Source: RHKX01 sp963745755 (lineage in GTDB: Bacteria > Actinomycetota > Thermoleophilia > Solirubrobacterales > 70-9). Taken from it: 64,000 nucleotides of DNA. Shown in pieces: positions 1 to 7,008 of the stretch. Positions within the stretch are counted from its first letter, which is position 1; each line of letters starts with the position of its first letter. Both the position numbers and the translations under genes were made by a program. Under the pieces are notes generated by a model that worked only from the letters and a program-made list of their open reading frames with translations, searched no databases and was not told the origin of the DNA. The stretch covers positions 1,736,001-1,800,000 of the forward strand of contig CAVUYP010000001.1 in NCBI GenBank assembly GCA_963745755.1, read 5' to 3'.

Positions 1-213
1 GCGGTCACCGCACTGGCCCTCTCCCCCGTCGCGATGGCGGCCGACGGCGTCGGCACCGGCGGCCGCACGACCGACAAGAGCGTCACCTTCTTCTGCTTCG
101 GCGTGATCGCGCTGTTCATGGTCCTGCCGATCGTCCTCTCGCTTCTGCAGGCGAAACTGGACAATCGCAAGGAGCGCATGCGCGAGCAGATCGAGCGCGT
201 CCGCCGCTCCTAG
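1..213 (+). CDS. C-terminal end of a small membrane protein (5' truncated)
   Basis: The reading frame is open from the first base of the window to a TAG at 211-213, giving 70 residues of a protein whose start lies outside. What remains is an alanine-rich segment ending in AMAADG, a clear membrane helix (about residues 28-50, rich in F, L, V and I), and a charged Lys/Arg/Glu tail. The layout suggests a small single- or double-pass membrane protein with a cytoplasmic basic tail. I do not recognise a family. A hairpin follows the stop codon, so transcription probably ends here. Confidence 0.6.
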   Translation, partial: AVTALALSPVAMAADGVGTGGRTTDKSVTFFCFGVIALFMVLPIVLSLLQAKLDNRKERMREQIERVRRS

Positions 214-230
214 GGCCTCGGGACCGGTGG

Positions 231-269
231 CCCGTCAGGGCCGGTTCGAACCAGGAAGGCCCTTACGGG
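231..269 (+). terminator. Two-tier hairpin after the first gene
   Basis: CCCGT (231-235) pairs with ACGGG (265-269), and inside it GGGCC (238-242) pairs with GGCCC (258-262). The loop contains the 10-base palindrome GGTTCGAACC. It lies 18 bases after the stop of the upstream gene. There is no strong T-run, as is common in actinobacteria, so termination is inferred from position and stem. Confidence 0.45.
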
Positions 270-274
270 CATCG

Positions 275-290
275 TGTGAGTTAGCTCACA
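275..290. promoter_or_regulatory. Crp-type operator TGTGA-N6-TCACA (site 1)
   Basis: TGTGA (275-279), six bases (GTTAGC), then TCACA (286-290). This matches the Crp consensus half-sites exactly and extends to GTGTGAG/CTCACAC. It lies in the short AT-richer gap before the M23 peptidase, about 85 bases before the preferred ATG at 375. Crp/Fnr-family binding is established for this motif in E. coli, in mycobacteria (Rv3676) and in corynebacteria (GlxR). Its activity here is inferred. Confidence 0.6.
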
Positions 291-374
291 CTTCCTTAAT
301 ATTTGGCAGGCAACGGGGTATCAGCCACGAAGCCCGGCCCTCCCGACCCACCGTCGCAGGCCCGGGCCACCGTC

Positions 375-995
375 ATGCGGCTCTCTCCGTCACAGACCAC
401 ATCGCCGAGGCGTGCCGTTGCGCGCGGTGCCGCCGTGCTTGCGCTGCTGCTGCCCGCGAGCGCCGTGGCGGCGGCCCCGGCCGGGGCCACGGTCGACGGC
501 AACGGCCGCGAGCAGGCCGAGTCGCCGGTCGACGTCGCGGCCCTGCTGATCGGCCTCCAGGCGGGCCGCAGCGCCAAGCCGCCGCGGCCGGTCAACCCGG
601 TCAGCTCGGCGGTCGACTACGGCACCGCCATCAACGGCTACGGCAACGAGCGTGGCCGCCCGCACGAGGGCCAGGACATGTTCGCGCCGGCGGGGACGCC
701 GGTGGTCGCGCCGACGGCGACCGAGGTGCTGGAGACGGGCACCGACTCGGGCCGCGGCAACTGGGCCGCCCTCTACGACCCGGCCGCGAAGCGCACCTAC
801 GTCTACATGCACATGAGCGAGCCGGCCGGCGTCGCCGCCGGCGACGAGCTCGGGACCGGCGACCGCGTCGGCCTGCTCGGCTGCACCGGCTCCTGCGAGG
901 GGGCCCACCTGCACTTCGAGATCCGCCAGGGCCACAGCCCCTACGCGCAGCCGATCGACCCGCTGCCGGAGCTGCAGCGCTGGCGAACTCCCTAG
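375..995 (+). CDS. Secreted M23-family metallopeptidase
   Basis: A zinc peptidase expected to cut peptidoglycan cross-bridges outside the membrane. From ATG 375 the N-terminus is a typical signal peptide (basic RRAVAR, a leucine/alanine core, an AAA cleavage region). The M23 domain follows with HEGQD (H97 and D101 as metal ligands), YVYMHM (H146) and HLHFE (H178 and H180). All catalytic positions are present. A longer frame from TTG 303 exists, but it would put 24 residues in front of the signal peptide and sit next to the Crp-type site, so ATG 375 is preferred. The domain is short (206 residues in all) with no LysM or coiled coil, so this is a minimal lysostaphin-type enzyme. Confidence 0.85.
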   Translation: MRLSPSQTTSPRRAVARGAAVLALLLPASAVAAAPAGATVDGNGREQAESPVDVAALLIGLQAGRSAKPPRPVNPVSSAVDYGTAINGYGNERGRPHEGQDMFAPAGTPVVAPTATEVLETGTDSGRGNWAALYDPAAKRTYVYMHMSEPAGVAAGDELGTGDRVGLLGCTGSCEGAHLHFEIRQGHSPYAQPIDPLPELQRWRTP

Positions 996-1034
996 CCGCC
1001 GACGCGAACCGGCCGGCGCGAATACGATCGGCGC

Positions 1035-1826
1035 GTGGAGCTGGTCACCTACGAGACTCGCGGCAGCACCGCGATCCTGACGATCAACCGGCCCGAGCGC
1101 CGCAACGCCGTCGACACCGCGACCGCCGGTGAGCTGCTCGCCGGCCTGCGCCGGTTCGAGGCCGACGACGACGCCCGGGTGATGGTCCTCACCGGCGCCG
1201 GCGATCAGGCCTTCTGCGCCGGCGCCGACCTGAAGGCCCTCGCCGAGGCCGGCCCCGACGTGCCGGCCGACGTCATCGAGCGGGTGGCGGGCCGGCCCGA
1301 GGGTCCGATGGGCTTCACCCGCCTCACCGCAGCGAAGCCGGTGATCGCCGCGATCGGCGGCTGGTGTCTGGCGGGCGGACTCGAGCTGGCGCTCTGGTGC
1401 GACCTGCGGATCGCCGGCCGCGGCTCCCGGCTCGGCTATCCGGAGCGGCGCTGGGGGGTCCCGCTGATCGACGGCGGCACGCTGCGACTACCGCGGATCG
1501 TCGGGCTCGGCCGGGCGCTCGACCTGATCCTCACCGGCCGGATCATCGACTGCGACGAGGCGCTCGACTGGGGGCTGCTGACCGAGGTCGTCGACGACGG
1601 CAGCCACGTCGACCGCGCGATCGAGATCGCCGACGGCCTTGCCCGCTTCCCGCAGAAGACGATGCTCTCCGACCGGCGCTCGGCGATCGAGGGCTCGACG
1701 CTGCCACTCGCGGAGAGCCTCGAATTCGAGGCCCGGCTCGGGCTGGAATCGGTCGCGACCGGCCTGCGCGGCGCCGAGCGGTTCGCCGGCGGCGAGGGCC
1801 GCGGCGGCTCCGGCACCGGCGTCTGA
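1035..1826 (+). CDS. Enoyl-CoA hydratase/isomerase family protein
   Basis: A crotonase-fold enzyme, probably hydrating 2-enoyl-CoA thioesters in fatty-acid or amino-acid breakdown. It starts at GTG 1035 and is 263 residues, the normal family length. Seen: the FCAGADLK oxyanion-hole segment near residue 60, GGLELAL with E117, and YPERRWG with E137. These two Glu positions match the acid/base pair of true hydratases, so hydratase rather than hydrolase or isomerase activity is likely. The usual PGAGG turn reads PLIDGG. The C-terminus is a glycine-rich low-complexity tail. The gene stands alone, facing the HD-domain gene across a repeat element. Confidence 0.85.
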   Translation: MELVTYETRGSTAILTINRPERRNAVDTATAGELLAGLRRFEADDDARVMVLTGAGDQAFCAGADLKALAEAGPDVPADVIERVAGRPEGPMGFTRLTAAKPVIAAIGGWCLAGGLELALWCDLRIAGRGSRLGYPERRWGVPLIDGGTLRLPRIVGLGRALDLILTGRIIDCDEALDWGLLTEVVDDGSHVDRAIEIADGLARFPQKTMLSDRRSAIEGSTLPLAESLEFEARLGLESVATGLRGAERFAGGEGRGGSGTGV

Positions 1827-1836
1827 CCCCGGCTCC

Positions 1837-1976
1837 ACCGCCGAGGTCGAGGAAACCGGCGACTATTCCCCCTTTCCTCCACCTCGGCCGGGGGTTGGAG
1901 GGCTCGGCGGGGGTTGGAGGGCTCGGCGGGGTTGGAGGGCTCGGCGGGGGTTGGAGGGCTCGGCGGGGTTGAAGCC
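1837..1976. repeat. Dispersed 3'-end palindrome with tandem repeats, copy A
   Basis: CGCCGAGGTCGAGGAAA (1839-1855) faces an imperfect complement starting TTTCC at 1873 and ending near 1890. A tandem array of about five 20-22 base units follows (core GGTTGGAGGGCTCGGCGGG) up to about 1975. It fills the gap between two convergent genes. The same palindrome core occurs near 21,270 and 34,535. Confidence 0.8.
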
Positions 1977-1981
1977 GCGGG

Positions 1982-2815
1982 TCAGATGCGGAACTCGCGC
2001 ATCAGCCGCTTCTCGGTCTCGCCCTCGACCGAGGCGATCACCTCGATGTGATCCTCGAGCGGCGTGCCGCGGATCTTCGTCGCGAGCAGGTCGTCGACCT
2101 GGAAGATGCCGGCCGAGTTGTTCATCTTGATCTCGACCCGGATCGGACGATCGGTGCCGCGCTCGATGTTGACGTCGTCGATCGCGGCGGCGGAGATCGA
2201 GTGGATGCCGATGTCGCCACGCTCGACCGGCAGCCGCGATCGGCCCTGGGCCATGTCGAGCGCGTCGGCGACCCTGACGACGCCGGCCTCGAGGGTGTAG
2301 GGCTGGCCGCGGCGGCGGTGGCCGATGATGCAGTGCAACGCCTCGGAGACGACGACCGTCAGCTCCGGCTCCTCGTAGATGCCGTCGAGCAGCGTCCGCA
2401 GCTTCGGCTCGGCGAGGAACAGGCTGTATGCCTCGTGGTCGGTCCGGTGGATCGACATCCCGGTGTCGTGCAGCATCGCCCCGGCGGCGACGACGACCTC
2501 GGCGTCGCGCTCCGCCATCCCGTGGTCGCTGACCATCGCCGGCCGGATGCCGGCCCGGTCGGCAAGTCGCAGCATCCGCAGCGCGATGTTGGCGACGATC
2601 TGGATATGAACCCAGGAGTGGTCGGACATGCCGAGGCGCTCGGATCCGACCTGCTGGAGGTGCCACCAGGCCCGCACCTGCGGATCCGCCGCAGCGCGCT
2701 CGACGAAACGCTCGAGCCGCCGGTTGCCCCTGGTCGGGACCCCGAAGCGGACGGTTTCGAGCCGCTCGCGCAGCGGCACCGCCTCGTCCTCGCCGGGTGC
2801 ACGCTCATCGGCCAT
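1982..2815 (-). CDS. HD-domain metal-dependent phosphohydrolase
   Basis: A 277-residue cytosolic HD-superfamily protein. The metal-binding set is visible: HSWVH (H66 and H70), LHDTG (H116-D117) and a downstream ADALD segment supplying the last Asp. The C-terminal third (from about residue 205) is a separate beta-rich region of unknown role. Family members hydrolyse phosphate esters or nucleotides; the sequence does not reveal the substrate. The start is ATG, with 22 bases separating it from the SpoIIM-like gene upstream on the same strand, so the two may be co-transcribed. Confidence 0.8.
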   Translation of the reverse strand: MADERAPGEDEAVPLRERLETVRFGVPTRGNRRLERFVERAAADPQVRAWWHLQQVGSERLGMSDHSWVHIQIVANIALRMLRLADRAGIRPAMVSDHGMAERDAEVVVAAGAMLHDTGMSIHRTDHEAYSLFLAEPKLRTLLDGIYEEPELTVVVSEALHCIIGHRRRGQPYTLEAGVVRVADALDMAQGRSRLPVERGDIGIHSISAAAIDDVNIERGTDRPIRVEIKMNNSAGIFQVDDLLATKIRGTPLEDHIEVIASVEGETEKRLMREFRI

Positions 2816-2837
2816 CGCAGGCAGTCTGCCAGTGCGC

Positions 2838-3575
2838 TCAGGCGAACGGCGAGACGGTCTCGAGCAACCGTGGCCAGACCGTCAGCTCGATGACCGCGGC
2901 CGCGAGCAGCATCGGCAGCGCCAGCGCCACGGTGGCGAAGGTCGCGGCGAGCAACTCATCCCAGCCGTCGCGGCGCGATGCGATCAGCCAGGCGGCGAGC
3001 GGCAGGAAGACGGCAGTCAGCTCGAGCAACGCGTGCGGCAGCACGGTGAGGATCAGGACGCCGCTGCCGATGCCCAGCTGGGCGGCGATCGATGCGGCGG
3101 TCATCCCGAGCCCGAGCGCCTGGGTGATCAGCGAGAAGGCGGTCACGGCGACTACCCAGGCAATCGCGACCGGCCCGGCCCGTTCGTGGACGATCCGCGA
3201 GAGGCCGGACTTCGTGGCGGCGACCTGCTGCAGCGAGCTGCCGGCGATGAAGCCGGCGACGCAGGCGGTCGCATGGATGGCGAGGACGAGCAGGTTGAGG
3301 CCGAGGATGCGCCCGAGGTCTTCGGCTGTGAGCGGGTCGTTGATCCCCGGCAGGAATGTCGGCGTCGGATCGGGCGTCGCGAATTGCGAGACCAGCCAGA
3401 CGGCGCCGAGGAGCAGCACGGCGATCGCCAGGGCGGCGCCGAACCACGGGGCGAGCACCGGTGCCGGGTCGCGGCGCCAGCGCTCGAAGGTGGCGCGGCT
3501 CGCCCGCAGGCCCGCCGCGATGACGAGGCCCTCGGAGGCCGGTCGGGCGGGCGCCTCGGAGCTCACCCCGAACAA
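2838..3575 (-). CDS. SpoIIM-like integral membrane protein
   Basis: 245 residues with about five membrane helices (roughly 46-66, 92-115, 136-158, 172-195 and 209-230). The segment LPHALLELTAVF in the fourth helix, and the closing ELTVWPRLL, match the conserved P-H-x-x-x-E-L and E-x-x-x-x-P features of the SpoIIM/DUF95 family. In Bacillus, SpoIIM works with SpoIIP and SpoIID in septal peptidoglycan breakdown. In actinobacteria such proteins are widespread and their role is unclear. The neighbouring Rpf-like gene makes a cell-envelope role plausible, but that is inference only. Confidence 0.7.
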   Translation of the reverse strand: MFGVSSEAPARPASEGLVIAAGLRASRATFERWRRDPAPVLAPWFGAALAIAVLLLGAVWLVSQFATPDPTPTFLPGINDPLTAEDLGRILGLNLLVLAIHATACVAGFIAGSSLQQVAATKSGLSRIVHERAGPVAIAWVVAVTAFSLITQALGLGMTAASIAAQLGIGSGVLILTVLPHALLELTAVFLPLAAWLIASRRDGWDELLAATFATVALALPMLLAAAVIELTVWPRLLETVSPFA

Positions 3576-3577
3576 AT

Positions 3578-3623
3578 CGGCGCCGGCGGGCCGGCCCTTG
3601 AGCGGGACCGGCCGCCGGCGCCG
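3578..3623 (-). terminator. Strong GC hairpin after the Rpf-like gene
   Basis: CGGCGCCGGCGGGCCGG (3578-3594) pairs with CCGGCCGCCGGCGCCG (3608-3623) with one bulged base and a 13-base loop. It lies 18 bases beyond the stop of the Rpf-like gene and just before the start of the SpoIIM-like gene, so it probably separates their transcripts. Confidence 0.6.
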
Positions 3624-3641
3624 TCGAGCGGAGGGCTGGGG

Positions 3642-4292
3642 TCAGCCGCAGACCGGCCAGGGGCTCGAGCCGGAGCGCGACATCAGCAGCGCCGCCCGGT
3701 AGTCCTGCTCGGCCTCCGGGGCGGCGGCGGGGTCGCCGCTGCCGCCGACCGAAGCCCAGGTCTGCAGGTCGAACTGGTACTTGCCCCGGTAGGTTCCGGA
3801 GGCGTCGACGACGGTAGGGTCGCCGCCCGACTCACAGGCGGCGATCGAGTCGAGCGTTCCCTGGTCGACGCCGACCGATTCCGGCGTGCCGAACTCGGGG
3901 CGGGCGGCACGGCGCTTCTTCTCGGCCTCGATCCGCTTCTGCAGCGATTCGGAGGCACCGGCGAGAACGGTCCGGTCGACCCGGCTCCGCGAGAGGTCGC
4001 GCTGCGGCGCGACGCCGAGGCGCCTCGCCTTGTCGTGGAGCTTCGAGTAGCGGACGCGGGCGACGCCGATGCCGAGCGAGCGCTCGAACTGGCTGTCGTG
4101 GTCGAGCGCCGGTACGTCGGCGGCCGGCTCGTTCGGACCCGACGAGGCGTCTGGAGTAACGGCGGCCAGCGCGACGCCGGCGCCGCCGAGGGTCAGGGTG
4201 ACGCCGACGGCGAGGACGGCGAGGCCGTCGCGACGCGAGCGGCGGTTCCTGCGGTTCCTGCGGGCAGGCTCAATCTCTTGTCTGGGCAGCAT
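3642..4292 (-). CDS. Rpf-like transglycosylase (resuscitation-promoting-factor type)
   Basis: A 216-residue secreted or membrane-anchored cell-wall lytic transglycosylase. A basic cytoplasmic start (many Arg) is followed by one hydrophobic segment at about 24-44, a charged linker, and a C-terminal Rpf-type domain from about residue 145. That domain has IAACESGGDPT with catalytic E154, GKYQFDLQTW, and a closing PWPVCG. C153 and C215 probably form the disulfide seen in Rpf domains. Rpf proteins cleave glycan strands and promote regrowth of dormant actinobacteria. The upstream gap holds a perfect Crp-type site, recalling M. tuberculosis rpfA, which is controlled by the Crp homologue Rv3676. Confidence 0.85.
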   Translation of the reverse strand: MLPRQEIEPARRNRRNRRSRRDGLAVLAVGVTLTLGGAGVALAAVTPDASSGPNEPAADVPALDHDSQFERSLGIGVARVRYSKLHDKARRLGVAPQRDLSRSRVDRTVLAGASESLQKRIEAEKKRRAARPEFGTPESVGVDQGTLDSIAACESGGDPTVVDASGTYRGKYQFDLQTWASVGGSGDPAAAPEAEQDYRAALLMSRSGSSPWPVCG

Positions 4293-4405
4293 CGATCCAA
4301 TCCATCTGCGTAGTCCGAACCGGGTGAGTAGGTTGCGGGCGTCGGGCCGGCAACGACCGGATTCGGTTGACGAGACAAACGATCCCGGTTTGTGAGCGTT
4401 ATATG

Positions 4406-4421
4406 TGTGAGGCTCGTCACA
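4406..4421. promoter_or_regulatory. Crp-type operator TGTGA-N6-TCACA (site 2)
   Basis: TGTGA (4406-4410), GGCTCG, TCACA (4417-4421). It is a perfect inverted repeat of the Crp consensus half-sites, in an AT-richer gap between the divergent Rpf-like and lipoyl-ligase-like genes. On the minus strand a TATAAC box (4403 down to 4398) abuts it, so the bound protein could affect the Rpf-side promoter directly. Confidence 0.65.
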
Positions 4422-4456
4422 ATCGCAATGTTTCGTTCACACTCCACACACAGAGC

Positions 4457-5266
4457 TTGAACCCCGCCCCCGGCCAGCCAATCGCCATCGCCGCCGAGGC
4501 ATTCCCGGCCGACGCCTACCTGGACACCGCCGTCTCCGCGGCGCTGCTGCGGCAGGTCGCCAGGGGCGAGCTGGCGCCGACGATCCGCCTCCACCGCACC
4601 GGCCCGATCCTCGCCTTCGGCAAGCTCGACCGGCTCCGTCCCGGCTTCCGTCGCGCCGTCGAGATCGCCCGGGCGGCCGGCTACGAGCCGGTCGAGCGGA
4701 TCGCCGGCGGCCGCGCCGCCGTCTTCCACGCCGGGACGGTCTCGTTCTCGCATGCGATCCGTGCTGCCGGCGGGTCGGGCTCCTACCCGGGCACCAGGCA
4801 GCGGTTCGAGGCGATGGCGGCGACGATCGCCGCAGCGCTCGGGGCGATCGGGGTCGACGGGCGGGTCGGCGAGGTCACCGGCGAGTACTGCCCGGGCGAG
4901 TTCAGCGTCAACGCCCGCGGCGCCGCCAAGCTCGCCGGCATCGGCCAGCGGGTGATCGTCGGCGGCGCTCACGTCGGCGCCGTGATCGTCGTCCGCGGCG
5001 CCGCCCCGATCAACGAGGTCCTCGAGCCCGTCTACGAGGCTCTCGACATCGCCTGGGACCCGGCGGCGACCGGCAGCGTCGCGACCGAGCTCGGCGCCGA
5101 CGACGCCCCCCTCCCGACCGCCACCCCGGACCCGCTCGTCGACGAGGTCATCGCCGCGATCCGCGGCGAGCTGGCCAGGACCGACGCACTGACCGACGCC
5201 GCCCTCGAACCCTCGACCCTCGCCATGGCCGCATCGATCCGGACCGACTACCTGCCGAGGACCTAG
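4457..5266 (+). CDS. Lipoate-protein ligase A / BPL-LplA-LipB family protein
   Basis: A biotin/lipoate-transferase-fold enzyme expected to attach or transfer lipoyl or octanoyl groups to lysines of acyl-carrier domains. Seen: a family N-terminal helix (YLDTAVSAALL), LHRTGPILAFGK, ERIAGGRAAVFH (the conserved R-x-x-G-G-R-x-x-x-x-H of this fold), GEYCPGEFSVN, and AKLAGIGQRV containing the invariant Lys. The frame is open from TTG 4367. The AT-rich stretch with the Crp-type site (4406-4421) would then be coding, so TTG 4457 is preferred; ATG 4403 is an alternative. The C-terminal 60 residues lack any further recognised domain. Confidence 0.75.
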   Translation: MNPAPGQPIAIAAEAFPADAYLDTAVSAALLRQVARGELAPTIRLHRTGPILAFGKLDRLRPGFRRAVEIARAAGYEPVERIAGGRAAVFHAGTVSFSHAIRAAGGSGSYPGTRQRFEAMAATIAAALGAIGVDGRVGEVTGEYCPGEFSVNARGAAKLAGIGQRVIVGGAHVGAVIVVRGAAPINEVLEPVYEALDIAWDPAATGSVATELGADDAPLPTATPDPLVDEVIAAIRGELARTDALTDAALEPSTLAMAASIRTDYLPRT

Positions 5267-5354
5267 CGGCGGCCACCGGCTCGGGTCTCGGGTTTGGGCG
5301 GGGGTGCCCCTCGTCGAACCCCGCCACGCTCGATCGGATACAACCAACGACACG

Positions 5355-6332
5355 ATGCCCGGCATCGGCACCTTCATCTCCGCCGGCCGCTCCCTCGAGA
5401 CGGCAGTCGATCGCGTCCGCCTCGCCGAGTCGCTCGGCTACGACTCGACCTACGTGACCCACATCGCCGGCCGTGACTCGCTGACCGTCCTCGCCACCTA
5501 CGCAGCCCGGACCGATCGGATCAAGCTAGGCACCGGCGTCCTGCCGATCTACTCGCGGACGCCGGTCGCCACCGCGCAGACCGCGGCGACGATCGACGAG
5601 GCCTCCGGCGGGCGCATGGTCCTCGGCCTCGGCGTCTCCCACCGGGTGACCGTCGAGGGCTGGTACGGGCAGACGATCGACAAGCCGGTCAGCGAGATGC
5701 GCGAGTACGTCGCCGCGATCCGGGCGATGTTCCGCGGCGAGGATCCTCCGGCGAGCGAACGGTGGCCGACGAAGTTCCGCTTCATGGGCTACGACGTCCG
5801 CCCCGACCTGCCGATCTACATCGCCGCCCTGTCGCCGAACATGCTGCAGCTCGCCGGCGAGATCGGCGACGGCGTGCTGCTCTGGCTCTGCGACCCGCCC
5901 TACGTCAGGGACGTGGTCGTTCCCGAGGTCCGCAAGGGCCGAGAGCGGGCGGGCCGGACGCTCGAGGGCTTCGACATCGTCCCGGCCGTGCCGGCCGCCG
6001 TCACCGACGATCGCACGGCGACCCTGAACCGGATGCGGGCCGACCTGATCACCTACCTGTCGCTGCCGTTCTACCGCTCGATGCTCGAGCGTTCCGGGTT
6101 CGCGGCGGAGATCGCCGGCTTCGACGAGGGCATGGCGGCGGGCGACGTCGAGCGCGCGAAGGCGGCGATGACGGAGCCGATGCTGGACTCGCTCGGCGGC
6201 TTCGGCGGGGCCGGCGAGGTCCGCGTCGCGGTCAACCGATACCTCGAGGCCGGCGCCACCTCGCCCGGCGTAAGCCCGGTGCCGACGGCCGACTTCGACG
6301 CCACCCTCGAGGCCGGCGCCGAGCTGATCTGA
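5355..6332 (+). CDS. LLM-class flavin-dependent oxidoreductase (F420-type)
   Basis: 325 residues of the luciferase-like monooxygenase (TIM-barrel) superfamily. The ATG at 5355 opens the conserved first strand (GIGTFISAGRSLE). Seen: YVTHIAGRDSLTVLATYAARTDRIKLGTGVLPIYSR, the usual family block, then EASGGRMVLGLGVSHR and a PIYIAALSPNMLQLAGEIGDGVLLW segment. In actinobacteria most such proteins use coenzyme F420, and the context fits, but FMN use cannot be excluded. The substrate is unknown. The next gene begins 10 bases downstream, so the two are probably co-transcribed. Confidence 0.8.
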   Translation: MPGIGTFISAGRSLETAVDRVRLAESLGYDSTYVTHIAGRDSLTVLATYAARTDRIKLGTGVLPIYSRTPVATAQTAATIDEASGGRMVLGLGVSHRVTVEGWYGQTIDKPVSEMREYVAAIRAMFRGEDPPASERWPTKFRFMGYDVRPDLPIYIAALSPNMLQLAGEIGDGVLLWLCDPPYVRDVVVPEVRKGRERAGRTLEGFDIVPAVPAAVTDDRTATLNRMRADLITYLSLPFYRSMLERSGFAAEIAGFDEGMAAGDVERAKAAMTEPMLDSLGGFGGAGEVRVAVNRYLEAGATSPGVSPVPTADFDATLEAGAELI

Positions 6333-6341
6333 CGACGGCCG

Positions 6342-7004
6342 ATGCCGCGCGTCGCCGCCGTCGCCGACCTGCACGGCAACCTGCCCGCCGACCTGCCCGG
6401 CGGCGACGTGCTCGTCATCGCCGGCGACGTCTGCCCGCTCGAGGACCACGCGGTCGGCTTCCAGCGCCGCTGGCTCGAGCGCAGCTTCTATCCGTGGCTC
6501 GACTCGCTGCCCTACGCCGATGTCGTCTGGATCGCCGGCAACCACGACTTCGCCTGCCAGAGCGCAGGCTGGGAGCCGGGCGGGCGCGGCACCTACCTGC
6601 TCGACGAGTCGGTCACCGTCGCCGGTCTCAGCTTCTATGGAACTCCCTGGGTGCCGAAGCTCCGCCGCTGGGCCTTCTACGCCGGCGACGAGGAGCGCGC
6701 GGCCTCGGTCCGGCGGATCCCCCCCGTCGACGTGCTCGTCTCGCACGGGCCGCCGCTGGGCCACGGCGACCGGCTGACCGGCGGCGGCCGCGCCGGCTGC
6801 GAGTTCCTCGCCGCCCGGATCGAGGCGACGGCGCCGCGGCTCTGCGTCTACGGCCACATCCACGAGGATCCCGGCGTCTGGGACCTCGGCGCGACGACCC
6901 TCGCGAACGTCGCCTACGTCGACGAGCGCTACGTGGTCCGGCCCGGCGGGGCGCGAGCCTTCGACCTCGCCGGCAACGGCGCCGCACGGGCGCTCGCGGC
7001 CTGA
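6342..7004 (+). CDS. Metallophosphoesterase (calcineurin-like)
   Basis: 220 residues with all signatures of the dinuclear metal phosphoesterase fold: DLHGN, GDV, GNHD, SHGPP and GHIHE. The order and spacing are normal for the small bacterial Icc/YfcE-like group, which hydrolyse phosphodiesters. No membrane segment or signal peptide is visible, so it acts in the cytosol. It follows the LLM oxidoreductase by 10 bases. A second, divergent metallophosphoesterase lies at 10,708. Confidence 0.8.
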   Translation: MPRVAAVADLHGNLPADLPGGDVLVIAGDVCPLEDHAVGFQRRWLERSFYPWLDSLPYADVVWIAGNHDFACQSAGWEPGGRGTYLLDESVTVAGLSFYGTPWVPKLRRWAFYAGDEERAASVRRIPPVDVLVSHGPPLGHGDRLTGGGRAGCEFLAARIEATAPRLCVYGHIHEDPGVWDLGATTLANVAYVDERYVVRPGGARAFDLAGNGAARALAA

Positions 7005-7008
7005 GCCG

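Noticed and set aside
243..252. GGTTCGAACC resembles a tRNA T-arm loop
   Set aside because: The neighbouring bases do not extend the T stem, and no D-arm, anticodon arm or acceptor stem fits. It is the loop of a terminator-like hairpin.
4293..4400. Possible c-di-AMP riboswitch before the Rpf-like gene
   Set aside because: Such riboswitches do precede many actinobacterial Rpf genes, but the conserved GNCGAANCCG and UCAGCUAACC-type blocks are not both present in the right order. A covariance-model search (RF00379) would decide.
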